From assembly GCA_902802515.1 (NCBI GenBank), contig CADCMM010000005.1, positions 1 to 63,395 on the forward strand: a stretch of 63,395 bases of DNA. The letters are read 5' to 3'. The notes under the pieces were generated by a model that searched no databases, was not told where the DNA came from, and saw only the letters and a program-made list of their open reading frames with translations. A program made the position numbers and the translations under genes. Positions 26,651 to 35,601 of the stretch are shown piece after piece. The first letter of the stretch is position 1. The number at the start of each line of letters is the position of its first letter. Source of the DNA: an uncultured Lachnospiraceae bacterium. Lineage in GTDB: Bacteria; Bacillota; Clostridia; Lachnospirales; Lachnospiraceae.

Positions 26651-28195
26651 TCAACGCCCTCTATGCTTTGCTTTTCGTTTCTGCTGTTTCAGTTCAAAAC
26701 AGGCCATGCTGGAATACAGCGCCTGACTCAAAAGCTTAAGTTCATGAATTCGCTTTCCACCCGCGAGCTTTTTGGAGATAAACTCAATCACCTTCTCCTC
26801 TGTGTCGGATAGGCGTACCGAATAATCCGGTTCGTATTTTACAAGAAACTTGTAATAGGAACCCAGATTGCTGTTATCAAAAATCCGCCTGACGGCGGAT
26901 ACGCCCCTTCGGGCCTAGGCAAGTACGATTCGGAAACACTTGATGTGTTTCCGAATCTATGGTAGAGGATCCGGGCAATATGCGTTCTCCTTCCAGTACA
27001 TACCGCCGGATATTGTCTTTATTGTAACTGCGGTCCCCAGATAGAGCAACGGGAATCATGAAATTATTTTTATAATTTCCGATGAAGTCCAGGATCACCA
27101 CATATTCCTATTCATTTGCTTTACGCAGCCCACGTCCGAGCTGCTGAACAAAGATAATCGGGCTCTGCGTAGGGCGGAGCATGATAATCTGATTGACCTC
27201 AGGCAAATCCACACCTTCATTGAAGATATCCACTGTGAAACGTAATCCAGATAATCTTCCCGTGTATCACTGGTCAGTCGGTCCATGCAGTCCTCCCTGT
27301 GTTCCGGTGATGTGTCTCCTCCCAGGAAGACCGTGCGGTAGCCTCTTTGGTTGAATTTATCAGAAAGCGCTTTTGCCTCTCTCTTACGGCTGCAGAAAAT
27401 CAATCCTTTTACCCGGTTACCACTGTATCCGTAATATTTCGCCTGCCTAATTACATAATCCACCCGATCATCGCAAATCAGATAACGGAAATTGCGCACC
27501 CCCGTCTCATCATCGAAAACCTCTCCTTCAATTTCCAGCTCGGTGATACCGAAGTAATGGAAAGGACAAAGAAGGTTCTCTTCCATCGCCTGCTGCAATC
27601 GGATCTCATAGGCAATATTGTGGTCAAACAGTCCAAACACATCGAAATCGTCCATGCGCTCTGGACTGGCAGTCATGCCCAACCACAGATTCGGAATAAA
27701 ATAGTCCATGATTCTCTGATAGCTGTTAGCTCCTGTTTTGTGGGCCTCGTCGAGAATGATACAGCAAAATGCATCCCGCTCAAATCGTTCCATAACCTCC
27801 GGTTTTGCCATCATCTGCATGGTAGAAAACAGAAATTCCGCATCATAATTCTTAGAATTTCCAGACAACAAGCCATAATGTTTTGACGTGCCGAACACTT
27901 TTCGATAGGTTTCCATTGCCTGTTTTGCGATCTGCTCTCTGTGAACAAGGCATAGAACCCGCTCCTGCTTGTCAGATTTATTCTGATCCGGGAGTGCGAA
28001 AATCACATCACGTATGCCAAATGCGGAGGCATAGGTTTTACCGGTACCCGATAATGTCAACCCTGTGACACAAAGTTTTTGAAAAACTTTTTCCCATAAA
28101 TCAAGGCTTTCCGCTCTATCCTTTGAAAAATAAGAGCGGAGCGTGTCCGACAAGTGCCATAAAATCGGCAATCTGGTGTTAGATAAGTGCAGCAT
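26651..28195 (-). pseudogene. Decayed DEAD/DEAH helicase with DUF3427-type C-terminus
   Basis: Helicase motifs remain: GTGKTYASAF (motif I), CCIILDEAHKTG (II), LGMTASPERMD (III), and after a frameshift VDIFNEGVDLPEVNQ and QQLGRGLRKANE (V-VI). Lesions seen: the N-terminus is missing; there is a frameshift near 27240; an in-frame TAG follows KANE near 27105 where Lys is usual; a palindromic element replaces a segment at 26881-26959. The C-terminus resumes at DNSNLGSYYKFLVKYEP and stops early at 26651. Intact relatives are about 1000 residues and are often linked to defence or mobile DNA. Confidence 0.85.
26881..26959. repeat. Palindromic element inside the helicase pseudogene
   Basis: Three adjacent stems are seen: ATCCGCC/GGCGGAT, CCCTTCGGG, and GATTCGGAAACAC with GTGTTTCCGAATC. 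The order of a CCCTTCGGG hairpin next to a GGAAAC-bearing stem recalls the repeats at 200 and 42025, but the sequence is otherwise different. It sits where part of the helicase is missing. Confidence 0.6.
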
Positions 28196-28219
28196 CCCAT
28201 CTCATTATCAAACTGGTAA

Positions 28220-28795
28220 TTATGACTCCATTTCTTCGTAAATTTCGGTTAGAAATCCTTGCATATATGCGTGACGGATTTCTGCTATCCTTTTTGCTTC
28301 TTCTGTATTCATTTCATCCTTAAGCAATAGCAATTTATCGCTAAAGTGTTGCATCGAGGATTCTAATGACCTGCCTTTCTTACCTCCATAAGCGAAGGTT
28401 CTGGCGATTCCGATCGCGCCTATGGCATCCAGTCTGTCTGCATCCTGTACGATTTTACCTTCTACGCTTTCGGGATGCTTCCCCTTATTTCTACTGAATG
28501 ATACGCCGTTAATGACCTCACAAATGAACTCAATCGTTTCGCTTTCTATGCGATGACTCTGCAAGAAAGCCCTTGCATTCTCATTGTTTTTTGTATGAAA
28601 CAGCTTGTGGTCGTCAACATCATGAAGAAAAGCAGCCAGCGATATGACCATCAGATTACTTTTTGGATATCCTTCGGCAATTCTGCAGGCGTTCTGATAT
28701 ACCCTTATTGAGTGATTAGCATCGTGTCCGTCCGAATTACTCTTGAATAAATCATGGATATAGTCCTTGGCGGCAACAATGATTCCTTCTTCCAT
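28220..28795 (-). CDS. HD-domain phosphohydrolase
   Basis: This 191-residue metal-dependent phosphohydrolase has the HD superfamily layout: HDANHSIRVYQNACRIAE, then LAAFLHDVDDHKLF (HD), and a later QDADRLDAIGAIG. It belongs to the group of small proteins resembling YedJ. The substrate, probably a nucleotide or phosphoester, is unknown. GAGG precedes the ATG. It ends the run HTH-YhcG-GNAT-S66-MazG-HD, which may be one transcript. Confidence 0.87.
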   Translation of the reverse strand: MEEGIIVAAKDYIHDLFKSNSDGHDANHSIRVYQNACRIAEGYPKSNLMVISLAAFLHDVDDHKLFHTKNNENARAFLQSHRIESETIEFICEVINGVSFSRNKGKHPESVEGKIVQDADRLDAIGAIGIARTFAYGGKKGRSLESSMQHFSDKLLLLKDEMNTEEAKRIAEIRHAYMQGFLTEIYEEMES

Positions 28796-28816
28796 TTCAA
28801 CCTCACAAATACCGAT

Positions 28817-29143
28817 CTACCAACGCTCCAAATTCTTTTCAAATTTATGAACGTAGGATTGTTTCAATTCCTCTGCTGATATTCCATAACAAAGCAGTAC
28901 ATCATTATAATACATGAGGACATCTGCCAGTTCTTCAACAAGCTGCTCGCGCATTTCCGCATCCTTACAGGCCGTTTCTCCACCATGCTTCTTGATGATA
29001 TCTATAACTTCTCCAATTTCTCCGATCATCCATAATAACTTGTTCTTTCCGACTTCCGGCGATATACCTTCCCAGATATCTTTATACTTCTCCTGCAAAG
29101 CTCGCTGCATTTCAAGCATCTCATTAATGCTAAAGTCTCCCAT
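28817..29143 (-). CDS. MazG-like nucleotide pyrophosphohydrolase
   Basis: It probably hydrolyses NTPs or dNTPs to monophosphates (housecleaning). The 108 residues contain the all-alpha MazG signature: MIGEIGEVIDIIKKHGG and a later LVEELADVLMYYNDVLL, which supply the acidic metal ligands. GGAGG lies before the ATG. It sits between an S66 peptidase and an HD phosphohydrolase. Confidence 0.82.
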   Translation of the reverse strand: MGDFSINEMLEMQRALQEKYKDIWEGISPEVGKNKLLWMIGEIGEVIDIIKKHGGETACKDAEMREQLVEELADVLMYYNDVLLCYGISAEELKQSYVHKFEKNLERW

Positions 29144-29176
29144 TACTATTCCTCCGATGAATCCCAGGTTATATGC

Positions 29177-30013
29177 TCAAACTGAAATTTCAATTTCTTT
29201 CCCTATGAAAATCGCCTTAGTATTATCTCCATGACCAATATCCTTTGTAACTGCTATTGGTGTTTCCGGATGAGCGTATTCCTTTACCAGAGTTATAATA
29301 TCCGGAACACAATGATTCTTTTCCATTGTGGTAAAAGTACCGAGTATAATTCCATTCACTTTCTCAAATGCCCCTATCTGCTTTAACGAGGCAAGGTATG
29401 TTGCCATCTGCGACACCTCCCCTCCCAGAGCTTCCAGGAGAAGAATCTTGTTTTCAAGAGCCGGAAAATACCGGGTGCCCGCCAGTTTCAGAAAGCATCG
29501 TATATTTCCTCCGACTACTATGCCGCTCATAGCATCCTTTTGAACAAACTCGAACGTTGGTGAAAACAGTTCATCACGGTTTTGAAACCTCTCCCTTTGC
29601 AATTCTGCCGAAGTGCCGAAACTCGTCATAAACTTTACCTGGTATAATACGCTTGCTTTTCCAGTCATTGTATAGATGGCATTGATGACTGTAGTCAGAT
29701 CACTATAACCCCAGAAAACAGCCTTGCTTTCAGCTATTCTCCCATAATCAAGATCATCCAAAATCTGGTTTGCCATATCTCCGCCTGAAATATCATAAAT
29801 CTCTTCAATATCAGGATCCGTGAACATTCTCATCATCTGGTTTGCCTTCTCTTTGGGAGAGCCGGAGAAAATGCTGTCATTTTTTTCATATATGCATGAG
29901 CTCATCACTGGCTGGGTACCATTCGATTCAAGGAATCTAATCAATTCCTCGTTCTGTTTACGATACTCTTCCTTTTGAGCATCTGAGCATGCCACAATAC
30001 CAACTTTTTTCAT
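29177..30013 (-). CDS. S66 family LD-carboxypeptidase / MccF-like peptidase
   Basis: The 278 residues carry the S66 triad regions: Ser in FWGYSDLTTVINAIY, Glu in LLEALGGEVSQMATYLASL and His in DIGHGDNTKAI. Relatives trim the stem tetrapeptide of murein or hydrolyse peptidyl-nucleotides such as microcin C (MccF). There is no signal peptide, so it acts in the cytoplasm. It overlaps the GNAT gene by four bases, and the pairing with an acetyltransferase is compatible with self-immunity or recycling. Confidence 0.87.
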   Translation of the reverse strand: MKKVGIVACSDAQKEEYRKQNEELIRFLESNGTQPVMSSCIYEKNDSIFSGSPKEKANQMMRMFTDPDIEEIYDISGGDMANQILDDLDYGRIAESKAVFWGYSDLTTVINAIYTMTGKASVLYQVKFMTSFGTSAELQRERFQNRDELFSPTFEFVQKDAMSGIVVGGNIRCFLKLAGTRYFPALENKILLLEALGGEVSQMATYLASLKQIGAFEKVNGIILGTFTTMEKNHCVPDIITLVKEYAHPETPIAVTKDIGHGDNTKAIFIGKEIEISV

Positions 30014-30489
30014 GATTCGTCTTTCACCTCAAACGCGAGTACCGTTTCCTCCTCATTCAGATGATGCACTTCCGGATCACACGGAGCTGCCACTGTATTC
30101 CATAAGTTCTTTGCGCCACCATTTTTCTCGTTATATTTGATCTCCCACTTCCCCGGATGCTTATCCAGGATCATTTCTACGGCATCAATAGCAAAATGCT
30201 TTCTTCGATAAGCCGGAAATACTGTGAACTCTGCCATTGTGTAATCAGGATTCTGCTCTATATTTGAGTATGGGCAAATCATCGCAAATCCCACAAGCAC
30301 ATCATCATCGAATATGAAATAAGCCACTCTCCTTGGATCCGAGAAATAATCATCAAAGTGCCCGTAATGATAGTTTCCAATCTCATCCATCGGATCATCA
30401 TAAAAGCTTGTCATCTCATACAGATACTTCTGATTAATGTTCCAAAGCAGATCTCTGTTTTTTTCATAAGCAGTCTGTAGTCTAATCAT
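30010..30489 (-). CDS. GNAT-family N-acetyltransferase
   Basis: This is an acetyl-CoA dependent acetyltransferase of about 159 residues. The beta strands VAYFIFDDDVLVGFAMI and YTMAEFTVFPAYRRKHFAIDA form the acetyl-CoA loop (RRKHFA for the usual RxxGxG/A). The start 30489 has GGAG six bases upstream. It overlaps the YhcG end by eight bases and S66 by four, so the three are coupled. The acceptor is unknown. Confidence 0.82.
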   Translation of the reverse strand: MIRLQTAYEKNRDLLWNINQKYLYEMTSFYDDPMDEIGNYHYGHFDDYFSDPRRVAYFIFDDDVLVGFAMICPYSNIEQNPDYTMAEFTVFPAYRRKHFAIDAVEMILDKHPGKWEIKYNEKNGGAKNLWNTVAAPCDPEVHHLNEEETVLAFEVKDES

Positions 30490-30936
30490 CGGCTTCTCCA
30501 TCTTCCAATAAAGGCATATTGATCAATTCCTGCAGTTTCTTCTGCAATACACTCTTATCAGGCAGCTGCAGCTGATACTCAGCCACCATCATCGGAGATA
30601 AGGTTCTGCTCATTGCATATTCAACCACCTCATCATCCTTGGATGCACACAGGATCATGCCTACACTTGGGTTCTCATTATCTTTTTTCTTCTGCCGGTC
30701 AAGTGCTTCCAGATAGAAATCCATCTTGGAAATATATTCCGGCTTAAATTCTCCTATCTTAAGTTCAAACGCAACAAGGCACTGTAATCCTCTATGGAAG
30801 AAAAGAAGGTCTATTTTATAGTCACTGCCGCCGACCTGCACCCGGTATTCTTCATCAATGAAGGTAAAGTCTTTACCGACTTCGAGAATAAAATCCTTCA
30901 TATTCCGGATCAGACCCTTTCTCAAATCTGCTTCCT

Positions 30937-30952
30937 TAAAATTTTAAAATTT
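30937..30952. repeat. 8-bp tandem duplication causing the YhcG frameshift
   Basis: TAAAATTT occurs twice head to tail. Loss of one unit makes the reading frame continuous through the expected FLDLPSNFK-EADLRKGLIRN region. Slippage could switch it back. Confidence 0.85.
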
Positions 30953-31191
30953 GAAGGCAGATCCAGAAATTCGATCACATAGGAATCCAAAAACGGGTTT
31001 TCCTTCAAGCCTTTAATCGGTTCCGGCAATAATTTTTCTTTAGACAGCATATATCTCTCATAATAGCCGCTGTCAATCTGTCTTGACAGTTCTCTGGCCG
31101 AATAGTTCTCTTTTACGCATAAAGAGATGTAGAAATGCCGTTCCTCTTCCGTTTTTGCCTTTGAAAGGATCGCCAGATGATTCGACCAGCT

Positions 31192-31220
31192 AATTTGTGA
31201 CAACAGTGTTGTCACAAATT
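31192..31220. promoter_or_regulatory. 29-bp palindrome inside yhcG
   Basis: AATTTGTGACAACA and TGTTGTCACAAATT flank one central base and pair perfectly. The sequence also encodes EFVTTLLSQI, which is normal for the family, so it may be coding chance. A similar palindrome lies 319 bases upstream. Confidence 0.45.
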
Positions 31221-31510
31221 CATCATCCTTATAAGTTTCGTAAAACTTCTTCATCCTATACAGACCGCGTCTGTTAAATCCCTTAATACCCGGAAAGGCA
31301 TCTTGTATTTCTTCTGCAATCGAATCAATATAAGCATCTCCAAATGATGCCTTGGCTGATTCTGTGCTCAGGTATTCTCCAACACGCCAATACATGTTGA
31401 TCAGTTCTTCATTCACCTTTTTCAAGGCACTCTGTCGTGACTGGCTGATGATCTGGATCAGACTTCCTGCTGCCGTTATATCATTGCTCATAATCATTTA
31501 CCGCCTTTCA

Positions 31511-31539
31511 GATTTGTGACAACACTGTTGACACAAATC
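31511..31539. promoter_or_regulatory. 29-bp near-palindrome between the HTH gene and yhcG
   Basis: Arms GATTTGTG and CACAAATC with CAACA/TGTTG inside differ only at one symmetric pair. It covers the HTH stop codon and lies just before the yhcG ribosome site. It may be an operator for the HTH protein. Confidence 0.55.
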
Positions 31540-31750
31540 ATTCTTCCCTTTTTACATAATGAAGTTCTATATCGTACCCAAGTGCTTCCAGCATTTTAAC
31601 AAAGGTATTATTCACTACCCCTTCATCTCTGCGGATCAGCTTATTCACATATGATGCCGGTGTCCCTACAATCTTTGCAATATCCGCCTGTGTCTTATGT
31701 TCTTCCAGGCATTTAACTTTTACATCTATCTCGATATTATTCTTAACCAT
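31538..31750 (-). CDS. Small HTH (XRE-like) regulator
   Basis: This 70-residue protein is essentially one helix-turn-helix: KTQADIAKIVGTPASYVNKL with the recognition helix around ASYVNKLIRR. The C-terminal LEALGYDIELHYV is common in antitoxin-like regulators. No toxin partner is adjacent; the next gene is the split yhcG, and palindromes lie at its end and inside yhcG. It probably represses this operon. Confidence 0.75.
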   Translation of the reverse strand: MVKNNIEIDVKVKCLEEHKTQADIAKIVGTPASYVNKLIRRDEGVVNNTFVKMLEALGYDIELHYVKREE

Positions 31751-31948
31751 TTTCTTCGTTCCTTAATATATAAGCACTTATACGATTTGCATAAGATATT
31801 CTATCATAGAACCAGTCATCTGTATAGCCTCAAAAACAAAAAAGAGGCCTGCCATCTCTGACAAACCCCGCAGCGCAATCTCTATTTCCAACTTATCTTC
31901 ACATCATCATCAGAGAACACCTCACTTCTCACATTTTCCAGGAACCAG

Positions 31949-32896
31949 TCAGCTTCTCACTATCTGACCATCCCTAAAGATGATATTCCTCATGCCCATT
32001 CCCTGCAGTTTCTCGGCAGGAAATACCGACTCTATCCGCTGAACATCCTCTGCGGACAAGTCAACCGACAATGCATCTATGGAATCCTGCAAGTGTTCTT
32101 TCCGTGTGGTGCCGATAAGGATGCTCATATCAGGATTCTTTGCATAAACATATGCCTGTGCCAGATTCTCCACAGTCGTATTCTTTTCCTGTGCAATCTT
32201 GCGGATACCGGATAACAACTCTTCCTTAAATTCAAAAGGCATCCCCGGTCTTCGGGCTGACGGATTACCTGCCGGATGGGCACTGTCTGTAGCATCAGAC
32301 AATAGACCATGCGAAAGCACGCCAAACGCCAATATGTCTATATTGTTATTTCTTGCTGTGTCCAGGATTCCAATCTGTTCGATACTGCGGTTTGCCAGAG
32401 AATAATCCAGTTCAACCGTCTTAATCGGATGGACCTTCGCCGCTCTTTCCAGGTCTTCCGGAGAAAGCTGTGTCAGTCCGATACTTCCGATATAGCCTTC
32501 CTTTACAAGATCTGATAATGCGCCTATAAGCTCCTCCACAGGAACGGATTCATCCATCCTTGCGGGCTGATACAGATCAATATAATCTAGCCCCAGACGA
32601 TGCATGGAATACGCCAGATGCGCTTTCACATTAAAGGGCTTTACATCCAGTCCATAGATACCGCCGCCCGGCTGCGGCAGCACACCAAACTTCACCGATA
32701 AGAAATACTTATCCCTCGGAACGTCTTTCAGTGCCTCACGAAGCACCATTTCACTCTCACCGCCACCATAGAACTCGCCTGTATTCAGCAAAGTGACGCC
32801 GTTATCCAGCGCATAATGAATGGTCTCGATTGCTCTGTCCTTATTAGACATATTCATGCCCATGCATCCAAGCCCTAATCTTTTAATATCAGTCAT
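31949..32896 (-). CDS. Aldo/keto reductase
   Basis: This is an NADPH-dependent carbonyl reductase of 315 residues with a TIM barrel. GLGCMGMNMSNKDRAIETIH is the family opening and TGEFYGGGESEMVL includes the catalytic Asp-position loop and Tyr; YIDLYQPARMD and SIGLTQLSPEDLERA follow, with NADPH-binding ILIGTTRKEHL near the end. It lies 14 bases after an amidohydrolase in a MarR-led operon, perhaps for breakdown of an aromatic or carbonyl compound. Confidence 0.92.
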   Translation of the reverse strand: MTDIKRLGLGCMGMNMSNKDRAIETIHYALDNGVTLLNTGEFYGGGESEMVLREALKDVPRDKYFLSVKFGVLPQPGGGIYGLDVKPFNVKAHLAYSMHRLGLDYIDLYQPARMDESVPVEELIGALSDLVKEGYIGSIGLTQLSPEDLERAAKVHPIKTVELDYSLANRSIEQIGILDTARNNNIDILAFGVLSHGLLSDATDSAHPAGNPSARRPGMPFEFKEELLSGIRKIAQEKNTTVENLAQAYVYAKNPDMSILIGTTRKEHLQDSIDALSVDLSAEDVQRIESVFPAEKLQGMGMRNIIFRDGQIVRS

Positions 32897-32910
32897 CTTC
32901 TCATCCTCCT

Positions 32911-33921
32911 TTAGCTTAAATGAAACAGTTTTTCAGCATTACCATGAGCAATCAGTTCTTTCTCTCCATCCGTCAGATCGGAATCCATGAGGAAATCCGT
33001 ACTGCAGGAGTCAAACTTCACATATGGATAATCCAGTGCCCATATGATATGATCTGCGCCAAACACCTTGACCATGTACTCAAACTGATCCTTGGACAAA
33101 ATACCGCTCGGCGTATAGTAAACATTCTCGTGATAGTAATCGGATATCTTCTTTTTAAGCCCGGTCTGCTCCGGCTTCATGATCTGATCCATACGGTCGA
33201 GCATGGAAGGGATCGTCTCTCCCCAGTGACTGGAGATAAACTTAAGATTCGGCAGCTTATCAAAGATACCTGACAAAATCATCCTTGCCATATGGAGTCC
33301 CACATCCAGATGCCACCCGAATCCGGCTGTACCAAACTGCATCCCCGTAAGAAGCGGGTAATTGTCGGAAAGATAGTAATGGTTCATGATCTTGGCATCC
33401 GGGAATTCAGGATGCCAAGAAATGGGGACATCCAGTTCCGCCGCCTTATCAAATATCGGGAAGAACACGGGATCATCATAGAACTTTCCCTGCCATGTGC
33501 CCGTAATGAGCGCACCAACAAAATGATGCTCCTTCGCACATCGTTCAAGCTCCTTTGCTGCAGCCTCCGGATCTGCCATTGGAAGTGTGGCAAATGCCAA
33601 AAATCTGTCAGGATGTTCTTCCATCAGTCCGGCCAGAATATCATTTGCCTGTCTGCATATCTTCAAAGCTTCTTCTGTCGGCACCATATCCGAGACTGGT
33701 GCCGTGTAAGATAATACCTGCACATCCACCTTCTGCTCATCCATAAACTTAAGCCGCTTATCATCTCTGTCAGTCAGCATCTCCCCGGTAAAACGCATTC
33801 CGTTAAGCGCCGTCTTCACCTTCTCCGGAAGGTCTGCCATCCCGGATGCGTCGCCGTATGCTGCATTCGAATCAACGATTCGCTGGTCTGTAAAGTGTTC
33901 TTCAACTGTAATTATTTTCAT
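32911..33921 (-). CDS. Amidohydrolase-related metal-dependent decarboxylase/hydrolase (ACMSD type)
   Basis: The 336 residues match the amidohydrolase-2 family that includes gamma-resorcylate and related decarboxylases: EEHFTDQR at the start (the usual metal motif ExH), FLAFATLPMADPEAAAKELE, ISWHPEFPD, FISSHWGETIPSMLDRMD (metal His) and IIWALDYPYVKF (metal Asp). AAGGAGG precedes the ATG. Context with MarR and aldo/keto reductase suggests an inducible catabolic or detoxifying step. The substrate is unknown. Confidence 0.87.
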   Translation of the reverse strand: MKIITVEEHFTDQRIVDSNAAYGDASGMADLPEKVKTALNGMRFTGEMLTDRDDKRLKFMDEQKVDVQVLSYTAPVSDMVPTEEALKICRQANDILAGLMEEHPDRFLAFATLPMADPEAAAKELERCAKEHHFVGALITGTWQGKFYDDPVFFPIFDKAAELDVPISWHPEFPDAKIMNHYYLSDNYPLLTGMQFGTAGFGWHLDVGLHMARMILSGIFDKLPNLKFISSHWGETIPSMLDRMDQIMKPEQTGLKKKISDYYHENVYYTPSGILSKDQFEYMVKVFGADHIIWALDYPYVKFDSCSTDFLMDSDLTDGEKELIAHGNAEKLFHLS

Positions 33922-33933
33922 TGTGGTCCCTCC

Positions 33934-34163
33934 TTATGGGTACATGATTTTGCCGCGTTCGATCACATCTGCATTGAGAAACCAGTGTTTCGTAAAATCC
34001 ATGTGTGATCATGGCTCTTCGGCTCAAGCCTTAGAAGCCGTTCGATGTAAGCAGGCGTGGTTGCAAGGTCAGCCGCAGCCTCATCTATGGTCAGCCCGGA
34101 TTTCTCAAAGTTCTCCCGAAGTTCCCTTCGTGTATCGTCCTGTTGCTTCGTCGTTAATGACAT
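33934..34163 (-). pseudogene. DUF2316 protein with internal deletion and frameshift
   Basis: The N-terminal HTH-like half is typical of DUF2316: MSLTTKQQDDTRRELRENF, GLTIDEAAADLATTPAYI and HTWILRN. Relatives, recalled rather than searched, continue for about 30 residues and end with a WFLN...GKI segment. Here WFLNADVIERGKIMYP follows almost at once in another frame and ends at 33934. The shortened frame stops at 33963 after 66 residues. A small functional protein cannot be excluded. It starts five bases after the MarR stop, with GAGGAG upstream. Confidence 0.65.
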
Positions 34164-34167
34164 CTCT

Positions 34168-34584
34168 CTACTCCTCAATTCCCATCATCTTCTTCAGAAG
34201 AGTGATAAGCCGCTCTCTTTCTCTTTCTGACAGATTTTTTGTAAGCTCTGTCTCAAGCTCCGCACCAATCCCCTCAAGCTCTGTCCTGCGTTCTAAAGCC
34301 AGCGCGGAGGGAACAATGAACCGGCTTCTGGAGTTATTCGGATTATCCCGATATTCAATCAGACCTTTTTTTTCAAGATTCTGAACGATCCCGATGGTCG
34401 TTGGGTGTGACATTGAATAATACTTTTCAAGATCAACGATCCGCACATCGCTCTCTTCGTACAGATATTTCATAACCTTGTACTGAGAAGTCGTAAGATC
34501 ATATTCCTCTAAAATGCCATTGGAAATCTTGTCAAACTCAAGTGCAGCCTTTTTGATCAGGATTGCTGCTTTATCTAATTTCAT
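34168..34584 (-). CDS. MarR-family transcriptional regulator
   Basis: This 138-residue winged-helix repressor has DLTTSQYKVMKYLYEES before the helix-turn-helix VDLEKYYSMSHPTTIGIVQNLEKKGL and the wing DNPNNSRSRFIV. The start 34584 has GGAGGG seven bases upstream. It leads the operon with DUF2316, the amidohydrolase and the aldo/keto reductase, and most likely represses it together with itself until a ligand binds. Confidence 0.92.
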   Translation of the reverse strand: MKLDKAAILIKKAALEFDKISNGILEEYDLTTSQYKVMKYLYEESDVRIVDLEKYYSMSHPTTIGIVQNLEKKGLIEYRDNPNNSRSRFIVPSALALERRTELEGIGAELETELTKNLSERERERLITLLKKMMGIEE

Positions 34585-34612
34585 ATTCACCCTCCATATC
34601 AAATCTTCTTCG

Positions 34613-34655
34613 TAGGATACGACTATATTATATAGTAGGATGCGACGATAGTAAA
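34613..34655 (-). promoter_or_regulatory. MarR operon promoter with repeated operator-like sequence
   Basis: TTTACT (34650-34655) and TATAAT (34627-34632) are 17 bases apart. TCGCATCCTAC and TCGTATCCTAC occur on both sides of the -10, likely half-sites for MarR. Confidence 0.7.
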
Positions 34656-34666
34656 GAGGCAATAAA

Positions 34667-34702
34667 AAAACGGCCAGCAGAGAACCAGATCCCTACTGAC
34701 CG
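34667..34702 (-). terminator. Terminator after the radical SAM gene
   Basis: On the minus strand CGGTCAGTAG pairs with CTGCTGGCCG (two G-U pairs) and is followed by seven T. It isolates the radical SAM gene from the MarR promoter. Confidence 0.85.
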
Positions 34703-34719
34703 CAATCATTCATACACCC

Positions 34720-35589
34720 TTACATATCAAAAATACTCATCTGCTCATACTTATCCGGCAGTTCGCTTGTGTAGCGGAAACAGTCATCCGGTGTATGCAG
34801 CACACCGTGCCTTTCGCACTCTGCGTGAAACATCTTCATCAACTCATCGTTTCTGTCGCTGACAACTTCATAGCTTCCGCCATACTTTTCCTTGTATTTT
34901 GCCGATAATCCAGGAAAATACCTGTCCAGAGCACGGTAGTAATATTCCCGGTCTCCGGATCTCAGAGTCATCCCGATATCAAAGCAGATGATTCCCTTTA
35001 CTCCCGCATCGAAGCAGTAGCCAAGGATCGTCTCCACATTATCTTTTGTGTCCGTGATGAAGGGTAACAGAGGACTCATCCAGACCACCGTCGGAACACC
35101 GGTCTTCTGAAACTCCTTCAGCACCTCATACCGCCTTTTGGTATTGCAGACACCCGGCTCCAGCTTCCGGCTTAAAGTTTCATCTGCTATCGTCAACGAC
35201 ATCTGCACCACAGCTTTCGCCTTCTCATTGATGCTGCAAAACAGATCCATATCCCGAAGAACCAGATCAGACTTTGTAATGACCGTCGCCCCAAACCCAT
35301 ACTGGTCTAACAGTTCCAGACATCTTCTTGTCAGTCCCAATTTCTTTTCACAGGGCTGATACGGATCGCACATGGAGCCGGAGCTTATCATGATCTTCTT
35401 TTTCTTACTACGCAGAATATTTTCCAATAGTTCCGGAGTGTTCTGCTTTACCTCAATATCCTCAAACGGATGCTTAAACTGATAGCAGTCGCTCCGTGAA
35501 TCACAGTACACGCATCCATGGGAGCAGCCACGGTAGATATTCATGCCGTTCCATCTGGTAAGCAGCGATTTTGCTTCCACGAAATGCAT
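34720..35589 (-). CDS. Radical SAM protein, spore photoproduct lyase-like family
   Basis: It has 289 residues. The iron-sulphur cluster motif is CSHGCVYC (CxxxCxxC) close to the N-terminus, followed by ISSGSMCDPYQPCEKKL and the barrel segment VWMSPLLPFITDT. It belongs to the SPL-like radical SAM group found widely in Firmicutes, not to authentic spore photoproduct lyase by length. Substrate unknown. GAGGTG precedes the ATG. It forms a pair with a SnoaL-like gene 12 bases upstream. Confidence 0.88.
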   Translation of the reverse strand: MHFVEAKSLLTRWNGMNIYRGCSHGCVYCDSRSDCYQFKHPFEDIEVKQNTPELLENILRSKKKKIMISSGSMCDPYQPCEKKLGLTRRCLELLDQYGFGATVITKSDLVLRDMDLFCSINEKAKAVVQMSLTIADETLSRKLEPGVCNTKRRYEVLKEFQKTGVPTVVWMSPLLPFITDTKDNVETILGYCFDAGVKGIICFDIGMTLRSGDREYYYRALDRYFPGLSAKYKEKYGGSYEVVSDRNDELMKMFHAECERHGVLHTPDDCFRYTSELPDKYEQMSIFDM

Positions 35590-35601
35590 ACTGCGATCAC
35601 C

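Larger units (their letters stand above)
30482..31491 (-). pseudogene. YhcG (DUF1016) PD-(D/E)XK nuclease split by an 8-bp duplication
   Basis: Two frames together give a complete YhcG protein. The N-terminal half (31491 to 30922) has the DUF1016 helical domain with GFNRRGLYRMKKFYETY and SARELSRQIDSGYYER. The C-terminal half (30925 to 30482) has the nuclease fold: DYKIDLLFFHRGLQCLVAFE and LKIGEFKPEY. The break lies at two exact copies of TAAAATTT (30937-30952); removing one restores the frame. The second half could restart at TTG overlapping the stop (TTGA), so two polypeptides remain possible. YhcG proteins are associated with DNA maintenance or defence. Confidence 0.85.

Noticed and set aside
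34720..35589. True spore photoproduct lyase
   Set aside because: Cluster motif is similar but length and other conserved residues fit the wider SPL-like radical SAM group.
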